11,531 bases of DNA from Candidatus Helarchaeota archaeon (GTDB lineage: Archaea; Asgardarchaeota; Lokiarchaeia; Helarchaeales; JABXJV01), in contig JABXJV010000263.1 of assembly GCA_013375355.1 (NCBI GenBank), positions 1 through 11,531 of the forward strand. The letters are read 5' to 3'. Numbering within the stretch: position 1 is the stretch's first letter; each line of letters starts with the position of its first letter. A model generated the notes under the pieces. It did not search any database, was not told the origin of the DNA, and was given only the letters and a program-made list of their open reading frames with translations. The translations under genes and the position numbers were made by a program. Of the stretch, positions 1-6,287 are shown one piece after another.

Positions 1-1188
1 TCTACGGCTAATGGAACTGCAATCTGCACTGCAGCCTATACCCAACGATACGTTCAACTTTGCAGCGATGGTGCGGGCGGTGCAATCATCACGTGGGATG
101 ATAGCAGAGGTACTAGTAGAGATATTTACGCGCAGAGGGTCAATTCCAGCGGAGGGATGGAATGGACAGGTAATGGAATTGCAATTACCACGGAAAACAA
201 TTTACAAGTTTCTCCTCAACTTTGCAGCGATGGTGCGGGCGGCGCAATCATTACCTGGGATGATCGGAGGGTTGATGGAATTTCTACTGATATTTACGTA
301 CAGAGAGTCAATTCCAGCGGAGGGGTGGAATGGGCGGCTAATGGAACTGCAATCTGCACGGCAACCGATAACCAATATTACGTTCAACTTTGCAGCGACG
401 GTGCGGGCGGCGCAATCATCACGTGGGAAGATTATAGAACTAGTGGAACTGTAGACATTTACGCTCAGATCGTCAGTTCTGACGGTAACATTAAAAGGGC
501 AACTGATGGGATGGTGATCTGCAATGCAGGCAATAATCAAAGATTTCCTCAAATTTGCAAAGCCAGCTTGGGCGGCACAATCATTTCGTGGCAAGATTAC
601 AGAGACGGAAACTGGGATGTTTATGCACAATTAATGAGCCTTGACATTTTTCCTACTTCGAATTGTCCTGAAGATATCATTACAACAACTTCGGGTTCAG
701 AAACTATAGATTGGGTACTTTATGATGATATAGGTTCTGGACAATACAAGGTCTGGGTAAATGATAGTGATGATAATTTTCATATTTGGATAGATTGGAC
801 TTTATGGACTAATAATAGTCATATAATTGTGCCTATTAACTATAATTTTTTAGGGACATTTAATTATACTATTGAATATAATGATAGCCGAAATCAATTC
901 AGTTCGGATACTGTTATGGTAACCATAGTAAGCTCTAAGCCGTCGGAATCGCCCAATATTTTTATGGGTCCACAAGGAACTGGAGATATTTCTGAATTTT
1001 TATTATCACCCTTCGGGTTAGGGATTATTATAGGCATCATCACGGCGTTTTCTATAATGACTGCGATTCTGATTAAAAATAACAAAATAATCAAGGAAAA
1101 TAGTAAAAAAATTAAAGAGGTACACAATAATATAGGTAAAATAACGAGTTCTAAGGCAGATTTTAAAAATACCAAAAAGAGATCATAG
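1..1188 (+). CDS. Repeat-containing, C-terminally membrane-anchored surface protein (5' end outside window)
   Basis: The frame is open from base 1 with no stop, so the in-frame ATG at 157 lies inside a repeat and is not the start; 395 codons are visible. Residues ~1-212 are four ~55-residue repeats with the core QLCSDGAGGAIITW, then DIYAQ and NSSGG, typical of beta-propeller-like extracellular repeats. Residues ~214-311 look like an Ig-like beta-sandwich (the segment GTFNYTIEYNDS followed by DTVMVTIV). A membrane segment follows at 1012-1074, then a Lys-rich ~37-residue tail, which suggests an outside body and a cytoplasmic C-terminus. Repeats 1, 3 and 4 each hold two Cys 13-14 residues apart, possibly a disulfide; repeat 2 lacks the first. 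Bases 361-420 are 53% GC, against 22% at 841-900. The role is unknown; adhesion, cell-envelope or ligand-binding functions are inferences. A signal peptide cannot be assessed. Confidence 0.82.
   Translation, partial: STANGTAICTAAYTQRYVQLCSDGAGGAIITWDDSRGTSRDIYAQRVNSSGGMEWTGNGIAITTENNLQVSPQLCSDGAGGAIITWDDRRVDGISTDIYVQRVNSSGGVEWAANGTAICTATDNQYYVQLCSDGAGGAIITWEDYRTSGTVDIYAQIVSSDGNIKRATDGMVICNAGNNQRFPQICKASLGGTIISWQDYRDGNWDVYAQLMSLDIFPTSNCPEDIITTTSGSETIDWVLYDDIGSGQYKVWVNDSDDNFHIWIDWTLWTNNSHIIVPINYNFLGTFNYTIEYNDSRNQFSSDTVMVTIVSSKPSESPNIFMGPQGTGDISEFLLSPFGLGIIIGIITAFSIMTAILIKNNKIIKENSKKIKEVHNNIGKITSSKADFKNTKKRS
7..636 (+). repeat. Four tandem in-frame coding repeats (162, 168, 165 bp spacing)
   Basis: Anchoring on the codons before NG(T/I)A, the units start at 7, 169, 337 and 502, giving periods of 54, 56 and 55 codons. 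The first three keep a near-identical 26-bp core at 55-80, 217-242 and 385-410 (only one base differs, in the third copy). The fourth unit (core from 550) has diverged and ends the array. More units probably lie upstream of the window. Length variation falls in the loop after the ITWDD motif, as expected for blades or sandwiches joined by variable loops. Confidence 0.85.
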
Positions 1189-1203
1189 AAATATAATTCT
1201 CAA

Positions 1204-1212
1204 TTTTTTTTT
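1204..1212 (+). terminator. T-run terminator of the surface-protein gene
   Basis: Nine consecutive T residues begin 16 nt after the stop codon, with no strong preceding hairpin. Archaeal RNA polymerase typically terminates at such U-rich tracts. The assignment rests only on position and composition. Confidence 0.5.
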
Positions 1213-1386
1213 AATATGCAAATTTATCAAGGATTTTTAGTATTTCGTAATGAAATTGGTTTACTAATGTACAAATTTCTAAGCGTGCTATGACTCGAAA
1301 ATAACCTAGACAGCGAATGAGTGTGAAGGAAGGATATGTATATAATATTTTATAATTACAATCCATTTCATATTTTTATCTAATTT

Positions 1387-1418
1387 AGTTTAGAGAAGTT
1401 TAAAGAAGTTTTTATACT
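1387..1418 (+). promoter_or_regulatory. Three 10-bp tandem repeats leading into a TATA-like box
   Basis: Three consecutive 10-mers start with AGTTT: AGTTTAGAGA (1387-1396), AGTTTAAAGA (1397-1406) and AGTTTTTATA (1407-1416). The third merges into a TATA-like element, TTTATACT, at 1411-1418. A period of one helical turn places the repeats on the same DNA face, next to where TBP/TFB would bind. With the usual ~26-bp spacing, transcription would start near 1440, giving a leader of about 60 nt before the winged-helix gene. Operator function is inferred. Confidence 0.45.
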
Positions 1419-1431
1419 AAAAAAATAAATA

Positions 1432-1455
1432 GATAATATGATGTATAATATTATC
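1432..1455. promoter_or_regulatory. Inverted repeat, candidate operator
   Basis: GATAATAT (1432-1439) and its exact complement ATATTATC (1448-1455) are separated by 8 nt. The centre-to-centre distance of 16 bp would suit a dimeric winged-helix protein. It covers the predicted transcription start of the downstream pair, where binding would repress. The arms are AT-rich, so chance occurrence is a real alternative. Confidence 0.35.
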
Positions 1456-1499
1456 AATCATAGGTTGTGTCATAATTTATTAAAATCGAAGAGCAAATA

Positions 1500-1790
1500 T
1501 TGAATATATTGAAAAAAGAACCATCTACTCCAGAAGATATATCAAGAATATTTGGAATTAGTTGGAATACTGCACAGAACTATTTATTAAAATTATGTAA
1601 TAATAAATTGATAAAATGCGTAAAAAAGGGCAGGGTTAATATATACTTTTTGGATAGACCAAAAGAATTAAAGTTTGAAATACCGAATTGGGTAAAATCT
1701 AAGTCATTAGAAGAAATTTCAAATGAAATTCAGAATTATTTTGAGGATATTTCTGCCCAAGAAATCGTAGACAAAGAGAGACGTAAATGA
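1500..1790 (+). CDS. Small winged-helix DNA-binding protein, candidate antitoxin
   Basis: This 96-residue basic protein probably binds DNA and controls its own operon. Residues 1-51 form a winged helix: EDISRIFGISWNTAQNYLLK gives the helix-turn-helix, and residues 37-51, ending in GRVNIYFL, give the wing. Residues ~67-96 are predicted helical and charged (KSKSLEEISNEIQN), a plausible dimerisation or toxin-binding tail. The start is taken as TTG at 1500; the open frame continues upstream to the stop at 1473-1475 (encoding FIKIEEQI), so a non-standard ATT start at 1479 giving a fuller first helix is possible. No strong Shine-Dalgarno is visible. The stop overlaps the next start (ATGA), implying translational coupling with the PIN protein. 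The antitoxin role is inferred from this pairing; a plain regulator cannot be excluded. Confidence 0.72.
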   Translation: MNILKKEPSTPEDISRIFGISWNTAQNYLLKLCNNKLIKCVKKGRVNIYFLDRPKELKFEIPNWVKSKSLEEISNEIQNYFEDISAQEIVDKERRK

Positions 1791-2272
1791 AAAGAATTGG
1801 TTTGGATACAGGAATTTATATTGCATCGGTTAAGAAAAAAGGGGAGAAATTTCATGATGATATTAAAAAAATTCTTAAAAAAATAAGTTTTAAACAATAT
1901 ACATTCATCTCTTCTGCATTAATCCTCATTGAGATTCCTGGTGGACTATGTGCATCTACTTCCATGCCTATTCAAAAAATATATGAGACTGAAAAAGCGT
2001 TAGAAGAAAATTTTAAAATGAAAATATTCTCCTTTGATCCATATATAATAAAAGCTAAAGAGTTAATGTTCGAATTTAGGGAATTAAAAAGAAAATTCAA
2101 TATCGAATCTGCAGATTTTCACCATTTAGCGACAGTAATCCAAGAGAATTGCCCTATATTTTTAACAATTGATGAGCATCATTTATTAAAAGATGAATTT
2201 AAGTTAAAAATGGGGAAATATATTGATATTTTAAATCCAACAGATTTCCTTAGAACTCTTAATAATCCGTAG
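1787..2272 (+). CDS. PIN-domain protein, VapC-like candidate toxin/RNase
   Basis: The 161 residues fit a single PIN domain, the Mg-dependent ribonuclease fold of VapC toxins. The acidic positions expected for catalysis are present: Asp7 in GLDTGIYIA (families usually have LDTNVLI), Glu49 in LILIEIPGG, Asp110 in ESADFHHLA and Asp129 in FLTIDEHH. Length and order match stand-alone PIN proteins (about 130-160 residues). The ATG start overlaps the stop of the winged-helix gene by 4 bp, the arrangement usual for antitoxin-toxin operons. The partner is a winged helix rather than the common AbrB, RHH or Phd-type VapB antitoxin. RNase activity and target are inferred from the family. It could instead be a non-toxin PIN nuclease. 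Confidence 0.8.
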   Translation: MKRIGLDTGIYIASVKKKGEKFHDDIKKILKKISFKQYTFISSALILIEIPGGLCASTSMPIQKIYETEKALEENFKMKIFSFDPYIIKAKELMFEFRELKRKFNIESADFHHLATVIQENCPIFLTIDEHHLLKDEFKLKMGKYIDILNPTDFLRTLNNP

Positions 2273-2292
2273 AAGATCAACAGCTAATTTTA

Positions 2293-3459
2293 TTATTTTT
2301 TAATTTCTTCTATAATACTTCGAATATTTTTAATAACTTCATCTAGCAGTTTTTCTGTTATTCCAGGCATAGTAGGAAGGCCTATAATCCTTTCACAAAT
2401 TTCTTCTACAATTGGAAGAGAAATTTTTGAATAATCAAGCTCTTTATCGTAATAAGGACAAGAAAAAGGACATTTATGTTTATAAGCGTTTTTTTCAATA
2501 AAAATTGATTCGGTATATAAGGGATCTGGATAAATAGGTCTTATAAAGGGAATAAATTCTTGTAATCGTTTCATAAATTCATCATTTGAAATACCAATTT
2601 TATCGGCTTCGAGTAATGGAGCGTAACCATGGAAGACATGTTTAACATCTGGAGCCACATACGGAATTTGAATCCCTTCAAGAGGTTCCAATTTCTCATT
2701 TAGATACTCGGCGTTTTTAATTCTTATTTCATTGAGTCTATCTAATTTTTTAAGTTGTACAAGACCGAGAGCGGCTTGAATTTCGGTCATTCGATAATTG
2801 TAGCCTAACCGTTTATAACGATATTGAGCTGGTTCTCCATGCCATCTTATTAATCTTGCTTTTTCTAATAATTCTTTATCATTAGTAGTTATGATCCCTC
2901 CTTCTCCCGTCATCATGTTCTTAGATTCAAAGAAACTGAAACATCCAGCTATCCCAATTGAACCTACTTTCTTTCCTTTATATTCTGCACCATGTGCCTG
3001 GCATGAATCCTCCAATACAAATAGATTATGTTTCTGGGCAATTTCAAGAATAGTATCCATTTCTGCAGGGTGCCCAAATAAGTGAACTGGAATAATTCCA
3101 ACAGTTTTATCTGATATTCTCTTTTCAATATCTTCTGGATCAATGCAATATGTCCTTTTATCAATATCAGCAAAAATAGGAATCGCATTATTATGAAGGA
3201 CTGGAGTGACAGTTGCGACGAATGTATAAGGAGGAACAATTACCTCATCCCCTGGACCAACCTCTAATGCCGCAAGCGCAACATGAATTGCGGCAGTACC
3301 AGAATTTACTGCAACTGCATATTTTGTGCCACAATATTTCGCAAACTGCTTTTCAAATTTTTTTATTTGACGCCCTGATAAAGCTGTTAATTTTTTACTT
3401 TTTAATACTTTTACAACTGCATCAATTTCCTCTTGATCCATATCTGGTGGAATTGCCAT
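2293..3459 (-). CDS. DegT/DnrJ/EryC1/StrS-family PLP-dependent aminotransferase
   Basis: This fold-type I enzyme transfers an amino group, typically from glutamate, to a ketosugar nucleotide or similar carbonyl substrate. Counting from ATG at 3459 (388 residues, normal for the family), visible landmarks are the phosphate-binding Ser54-Gly55-Thr56 (AVNSGTAAIHVAL), Asp151 (LEDSCQAHGA), which would pair with the PLP ring nitrogen, Lys180 (FFESKNMMTGEGG) as Schiff-base lysine, and Asn221 in GYNYRMTEIQAALG. All key residues are present, so the enzyme should be active. A CPFSC motif (Cys330, Cys334) sits near the C-terminus. A TTG at 3468 is an alternative start. No Shine-Dalgarno precedes either; a TATA-like ATTTAT lies at 3499-3504 on this strand. 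No glycosyltransferase or nucleotide-sugar gene is adjacent, so the substrate is unknown. Confidence 0.9.
   Translation of the reverse strand: MAIPPDMDQEEIDAVVKVLKSKKLTALSGRQIKKFEKQFAKYCGTKYAVAVNSGTAAIHVALAALEVGPGDEVIVPPYTFVATVTPVLHNNAIPIFADIDKRTYCIDPEDIEKRISDKTVGIIPVHLFGHPAEMDTILEIAQKHNLFVLEDSCQAHGAEYKGKKVGSIGIAGCFSFFESKNMMTGEGGIITTNDKELLEKARLIRWHGEPAQYRYKRLGYNYRMTEIQAALGLVQLKKLDRLNEIRIKNAEYLNEKLEPLEGIQIPYVAPDVKHVFHGYAPLLEADKIGISNDEFMKRLQEFIPFIRPIYPDPLYTESIFIEKNAYKHKCPFSCPYYDKELDYSKISLPIVEEICERIIGLPTMPGITEKLLDEVIKNIRSIIEEIKK
2296..2301 (+). terminator. T-run, candidate terminator of the winged-helix/PIN operon
   Basis: Six T residues begin 24 nt after the PIN stop, inside the 3' end of the converging aminotransferase gene, whose Lys-Lys-Ile codons create the tract on this strand. 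Archaeal U-rich termination is the basis; it is a positional inference. Confidence 0.35.
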
Positions 3460-3522
3460 TATAATCAAATCTGCACAAATTTTATTTTCTATTCATCAAT
3501 AAATGGTAAATTATCACCTTAC

Positions 3523-3560
3523 AAATTTATAAATTTATCAAAAATTAATAATTTGAAGTG
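3523..3560 (+). promoter_or_regulatory. Promoter and ribosome-binding site of the DUF6125-like gene
   Basis: A perfect 14-bp palindrome, AAATTTATAAATTT, at 3523-3536 contains the TATA-type element TTTATAAA. The TATA-to-start spacing usual in archaea predicts initiation around 3555. GAAGTGAT (3555-3562) resembles the Shine-Dalgarno segment GGAGGTGAT with a mismatch and precedes the TTG at 3568. The palindrome is symmetric and lies between divergent genes, so it might also serve the minus-strand aminotransferase. Confidence 0.5.
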
Positions 3561-3567
3561 ATTACTA

Positions 3568-4083
3568 TTGAGTTCCGAATTAAATAAGCTCACAAAAGAA
3601 GAGTTAATTGGATTGTTAACTGATGCTGCTAAAAATTGGCTAGCACATGATGGTTTATGGTTCCAAGAAGTGGAGAAAGAGCTGGGTATAGATAAAGCAA
3701 TTGAAATGGATAGGAATGCATGGGAAAAATTTACAGTCCTTGAAGCCACTCGAATTATGAAACGTATGAATATTAAACGGGGTAGTGGAATCCCTGGGTT
3801 GGTTAAAGCTTTAAAATATCGCTTATATGCTCATATTAACATTCAAGAAACTATCGAAATTAGCGATAATCGGTGTGTTTTTCGAATGAATGATTGTCGA
3901 GTTCAATCCGCAAGAAAACGAAAGGGCTTGGCTGATTTTCCTTGTAAGCCTGTTGGTCTAGTAGAATATAGTGAATTTGCAAAAGCAATCGATCCCAGAA
4001 TTAAAACCCGTTGTATTGCATGTCCTCCCGACGATCATCCGGAAGATTATTGGTGTGCTTGGGAATACACGATTGAAGAATAA
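3568..4083 (+). CDS. Cysteine-containing conserved protein, DUF6125-like
   Basis: A 171-residue soluble protein with no signal peptide or membrane segment. The pattern matches what I recall of the DUF6125 family: an N-terminal helical part with KNWLAHDGLWFQ (His27), then FTVLEATRIMKR, and a C-terminal part with ARKRKGLADFPCKPVGLVEY and RCIACPPDDHPEDYWCAWEY. Six Cys (103, 110, 126, 149, 152, 163) and His27 and His157 suggest a metal or iron-sulfur site; CxxC at 149-152 is the clearest element. The function of the family is not known to me. A distant resemblance to L-2-amino-thiazoline-4-carboxylate hydrolase-type proteins is possible but unproven. The TTG start is supported by GAAGTG at 3555-3560, and no earlier ATG is in frame. 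It appears monocistronic, diverging from the aminotransferase and converging with the 632-residue gene. Confidence 0.82.
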   Translation: MSSELNKLTKEELIGLLTDAAKNWLAHDGLWFQEVEKELGIDKAIEMDRNAWEKFTVLEATRIMKRMNIKRGSGIPGLVKALKYRLYAHINIQETIEISDNRCVFRMNDCRVQSARKRKGLADFPCKPVGLVEYSEFAKAIDPRIKTRCIACPPDDHPEDYWCAWEYTIEE

Positions 4084-4091
4084 ATTTTATT

Positions 4092-4098
4092 AAAAAAA
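4092..4098 (-). terminator. T7 run, terminator of the 632-residue winged-helix gene
   Basis: Seven consecutive T on the minus strand (A on plus) lie 20 nt beyond the stop of the minus-strand gene, within the short 35-bp gap between the converging genes. The plus strand has only a TTTT at 4085-4088 in the same gap. Archaeal U-tract termination is assumed. Confidence 0.45.
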
Positions 4099-4118
4099 TA
4101 TTTATAGGATAATAGAAT

Positions 4119-6017
4119 TTAGAAAAGAGCTGAACCATTACCTTGTTTTATTAATTCAAGGGCATTTTTACATCTTAATATTAAATTGGTCTCTTCAGGG
4201 AAAGTCCAACCATCTTCAAGAATTTGTTGAATCATTTTTAAACAATCAATTGTCGCCCATACTAAAGTTTTTTCATCTGTATTTTTAAACCCGGCCATTA
4301 TTATATCATCTTTGGACCAACTTTCATTAACAATATTTATTGCTTGTTCTAACTCGTTGCGAGCAATTTTTGCCAGATTCTGTTTTGCATCAATATTTTC
4401 AACATCAAAAAAAGTTTCAGAATTTGGATTTGAGCACTTAAGAAGTTGAAGTAGATATAAACCAAGACCATCTTCAGAAAGAAACTTTAAAATTTGTTCT
4501 TTCTCATCTTTATTTAATCTAATGATTGAATCAACAAAACCCTTGCCACCAAGTGATTTTGAATCACTTGAGGTTAAAAACTTCATCATAATCTGTTCCA
4601 CTTTTTCTCTGAGAGAATCATGAACTTCCATTAATACAGACAGTATTTTACCAAAACTAGCTTTACTTTTTATCAGATCATAAATGGAAGTTTTAAGAGT
4701 TTTTAAGAAGTAATAAATTTCATCTTCTTGTACATAGCCCTTTACTAGATTAGCTGCCATTAATGCCCTTAAATCTTCACTTATCCATTCCCCAATCTCC
4801 ATCGGACTACGATCTTCTAATATTCTTTTAGCAACTGTATCTGCCCATCGTGAGGTGTTAATAATTCGATTAAACATAACTATTGCTGAAGCATTGAGTG
4901 TTTCATGACAATAATACATATTAAATAGTTCAGCTAAGCCTCTACCACTAAATTCGGGAAAGTAATAATATCTATCAAATAATAGAGTGCCGATAAGAAA
5001 ATGCCATTCATCTTTTTCGTTTTTTTTAGAAAATAAATCTATCATCTCTTCTAGAAGTTGCTTAGATTTGGTATTATATTGAGAATCTTTACTTTTTGTA
5101 TCAAATGCCTTAGCACGAACTATAGCAGGCATTTGATGAAGGGAATTTCTTACGATTTTTGGTATATCACTCCAAAGATAAGGTTGTAGTATCTCGTTTT
5201 TTATGTCAATGATAAGTTTCCAGTATTTTCTCAGGAGTTCAACTTTTTCCTTTTCATCTAAAGTCTCAATAATATTAATATAAAGTTCATTTACTACTCT
5301 ATAATGACTTGATTTCATTTCAGTCTCAAGTGCTTCTAATGCTTCCTTTACTGTCCATTTATCATGCAAACTCTCAATAATTCGGGGTGCAACTATCCAT
5401 TTTGCCTCAATGTGTTTATTTTTTGTGTGAATATCTAAAAAATGAAGACTCTGATCACTTAATAAAGTAAAATAAACTCGATATCGTTCTTTATCTTCTT
5501 TAACATTGGCAAGGATATTCTTTGCATTTTCTGGAATTTCGGGATGTGGGGGAAGTTCCTTGTGCTTTTTTAAGTAATTTCGAAGAGTATTCTTAGCTTC
5601 TTCAATTGAATGTGCGGGTCTACCATTTATATAAATATGTCGGGTTTTCCAAGCTTCTGTTTTTCTTTTACGTTCTTCAAAATGAGCCTCTTTTATATAG
5701 AAATTCCAAAGTTTCATAAAATGCTTTAATGCCCTAACATTCTCATATTCTTTACGAAATTGATAAATTTCAATTTCCCCATCAAGCCTCTCTTTAAGGA
5801 TATTATGGGAACTTAAATATTTCAAATGAGTGGCACAAGCAATATACGCAATGTCACAGCGGCTGGAAATCTCAGCTATACTTAAGTCATCTTCATCAGC
5901 TAAAACATTTAGAATTTTTATCCTATATTTTGAGGAAAAAATTTCTTCTAGAGGTGGAAAACGTTCATCAGAATAAATATCTTTAATTTTTACATCAAAT
6001 TTTGTTCTGTAACTCAA
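4119..6017 (-). CDS. Large protein with N-terminal winged helix and unrecognised helical region
   Basis: 632 residues. Residues ~23-90 form an ArsR/MarR-like winged helix: EEIFSSKYRIKILNVLA, LSIAEISSRCDIAYIACATHLKYLSSHNIL, then a short wing with EIEIYQFRKEY. Residues ~90-125 are a charged amphipathic helix (KHFMKLWNFYIKEAHFEERK). The remaining ~500 residues look almost entirely alpha-helical, rich in Leu, Lys and Glu, with no Walker motif, nuclease motif, Cys cluster or membrane segment that I can see; a helical solenoid or ligand-sensing region is possible. I do not recognise the family. The start is TTG, supported by GAAGGGT about 8 nt upstream on this strand. It is alone on its strand, divergent from the SDR gene with a 270-bp shared region. 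It is probably a transcription regulator, from the winged helix alone. Confidence 0.75.
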   Translation of the reverse strand: MSYRTKFDVKIKDIYSDERFPPLEEIFSSKYRIKILNVLADEDDLSIAEISSRCDIAYIACATHLKYLSSHNILKERLDGEIEIYQFRKEYENVRALKHFMKLWNFYIKEAHFEERKRKTEAWKTRHIYINGRPAHSIEEAKNTLRNYLKKHKELPPHPEIPENAKNILANVKEDKERYRVYFTLLSDQSLHFLDIHTKNKHIEAKWIVAPRIIESLHDKWTVKEALEALETEMKSSHYRVVNELYINIIETLDEKEKVELLRKYWKLIIDIKNEILQPYLWSDIPKIVRNSLHQMPAIVRAKAFDTKSKDSQYNTKSKQLLEEMIDLFSKKNEKDEWHFLIGTLLFDRYYYFPEFSGRGLAELFNMYYCHETLNASAIVMFNRIINTSRWADTVAKRILEDRSPMEIGEWISEDLRALMAANLVKGYVQEDEIYYFLKTLKTSIYDLIKSKASFGKILSVLMEVHDSLREKVEQIMMKFLTSSDSKSLGGKGFVDSIIRLNKDEKEQILKFLSEDGLGLYLLQLLKCSNPNSETFFDVENIDAKQNLAKIARNELEQAINIVNESWSKDDIIMAGFKNTDEKTLVWATIDCLKMIQQILEDGWTFPEETNLILRCKNALELIKQGNGSALF

Positions 6018-6287
6018 TATTTTTACCCTTCAATTTTCTATATTAAAATAATAAGCTGAATAATGAAAATTTTTGGTTTAATTTATGGATTTATATTTTC
6101 AATTCATCGTTTTTAAAACTATTTAAAAGAATTTTTTGAAATAGACAGACAAATTTTTTTATCTTGGATTCCTTTACCTAATAAAATATCAATATTTTAT
6201 AAATTTGAATATTAATTCTTAAGAAAAATGCTAATTAGTTTGTAATGGAGATTTTATAGCTATAATAAATAAAAAGAGGTAATTATT
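6018..6287. promoter_or_regulatory. Divergent control region between the 632-residue and SDR genes
   Basis: This 270-bp AT-rich interval has no coding potential. An inverted repeat with 7-bp arms TTTTAAA (6111-6117) and TTTAAAA (6122-6128) and a 4-nt spacer lies near its middle. A TATA-type element TTTTATAAATTT lies at 6195-6206 on the plus strand and would give a leader of about 60 nt for the SDR gene. AGAGGT at 6275-6280, seven bases before the TTG at 6288, is a good Shine-Dalgarno site and fixes that start. On the minus strand a TATTTTAATA sequence at 6041-6050 is a weak TATA candidate. Confidence 0.45.

Larger units (their letters stand above)
1189..1499. other. Gene-free interval of 311 bp
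   Basis: No credible protein gene or tRNA is visible. It holds the T-run at 1204-1212, then a slightly GC-richer, featureless patch at about 1281-1337. The promoter-proximal part at 1387-1455 has three phased repeats, a TATA-like box and an inverted repeat, listed separately. A 21-codon frame at 1438-1503 overlaps the next start codon but has no support as a gene. Confidence 0.6.

Noticed and set aside
157..159. ATG at 157 as the start of the surface-protein gene
   Set aside because: It falls within a repeat unit, and the same frame is open and homologous back to base 1, so the gene starts upstream of the window.
11..630. Open frames in other phases over the surface-protein repeats, on both strands
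   Set aside because: They arise because the repeat DNA is nearly identical and GC-richer, which keeps alternative frames open. Only frame 1 gives the coherent repeat pattern, the Ig-like domain and the membrane anchor.
7..636. Regular repeats considered as CRISPR or satellite DNA
   Set aside because: The period of about 165 bp is a multiple of three, lies in frame in a coding sequence, and spacing varies by whole codons.
894..1175. Hydrophobic minus-strand open frame
   Set aside because: It is antisense to the membrane segment and tail of the surface protein; the hydrophobicity is a reflection of that AT-rich coding sequence.
1281..1337. Slightly GC-richer patch, considered as a small RNA or tRNA remnant
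   Set aside because: I found no cloverleaf, no stable hairpin and no conserved arm sequence.
1438..1503. 21-codon upstream frame whose stop overlaps the TTG of the winged-helix gene
   Set aside because: No ribosome-binding site and no recognisable composition; it overlaps the inverted repeat. The TTGA overlap could be chance.
2891..3464. Open frames opposite and within the aminotransferase
   Set aside because: They overlap a complete, motif-bearing aminotransferase and have no family features or ribosome-binding sites of their own.
6191..6214. AATATT inverted repeat around the SDR TATA element
   Set aside because: Each half is itself a palindrome of A and T only and is expected often in sequence of this composition.
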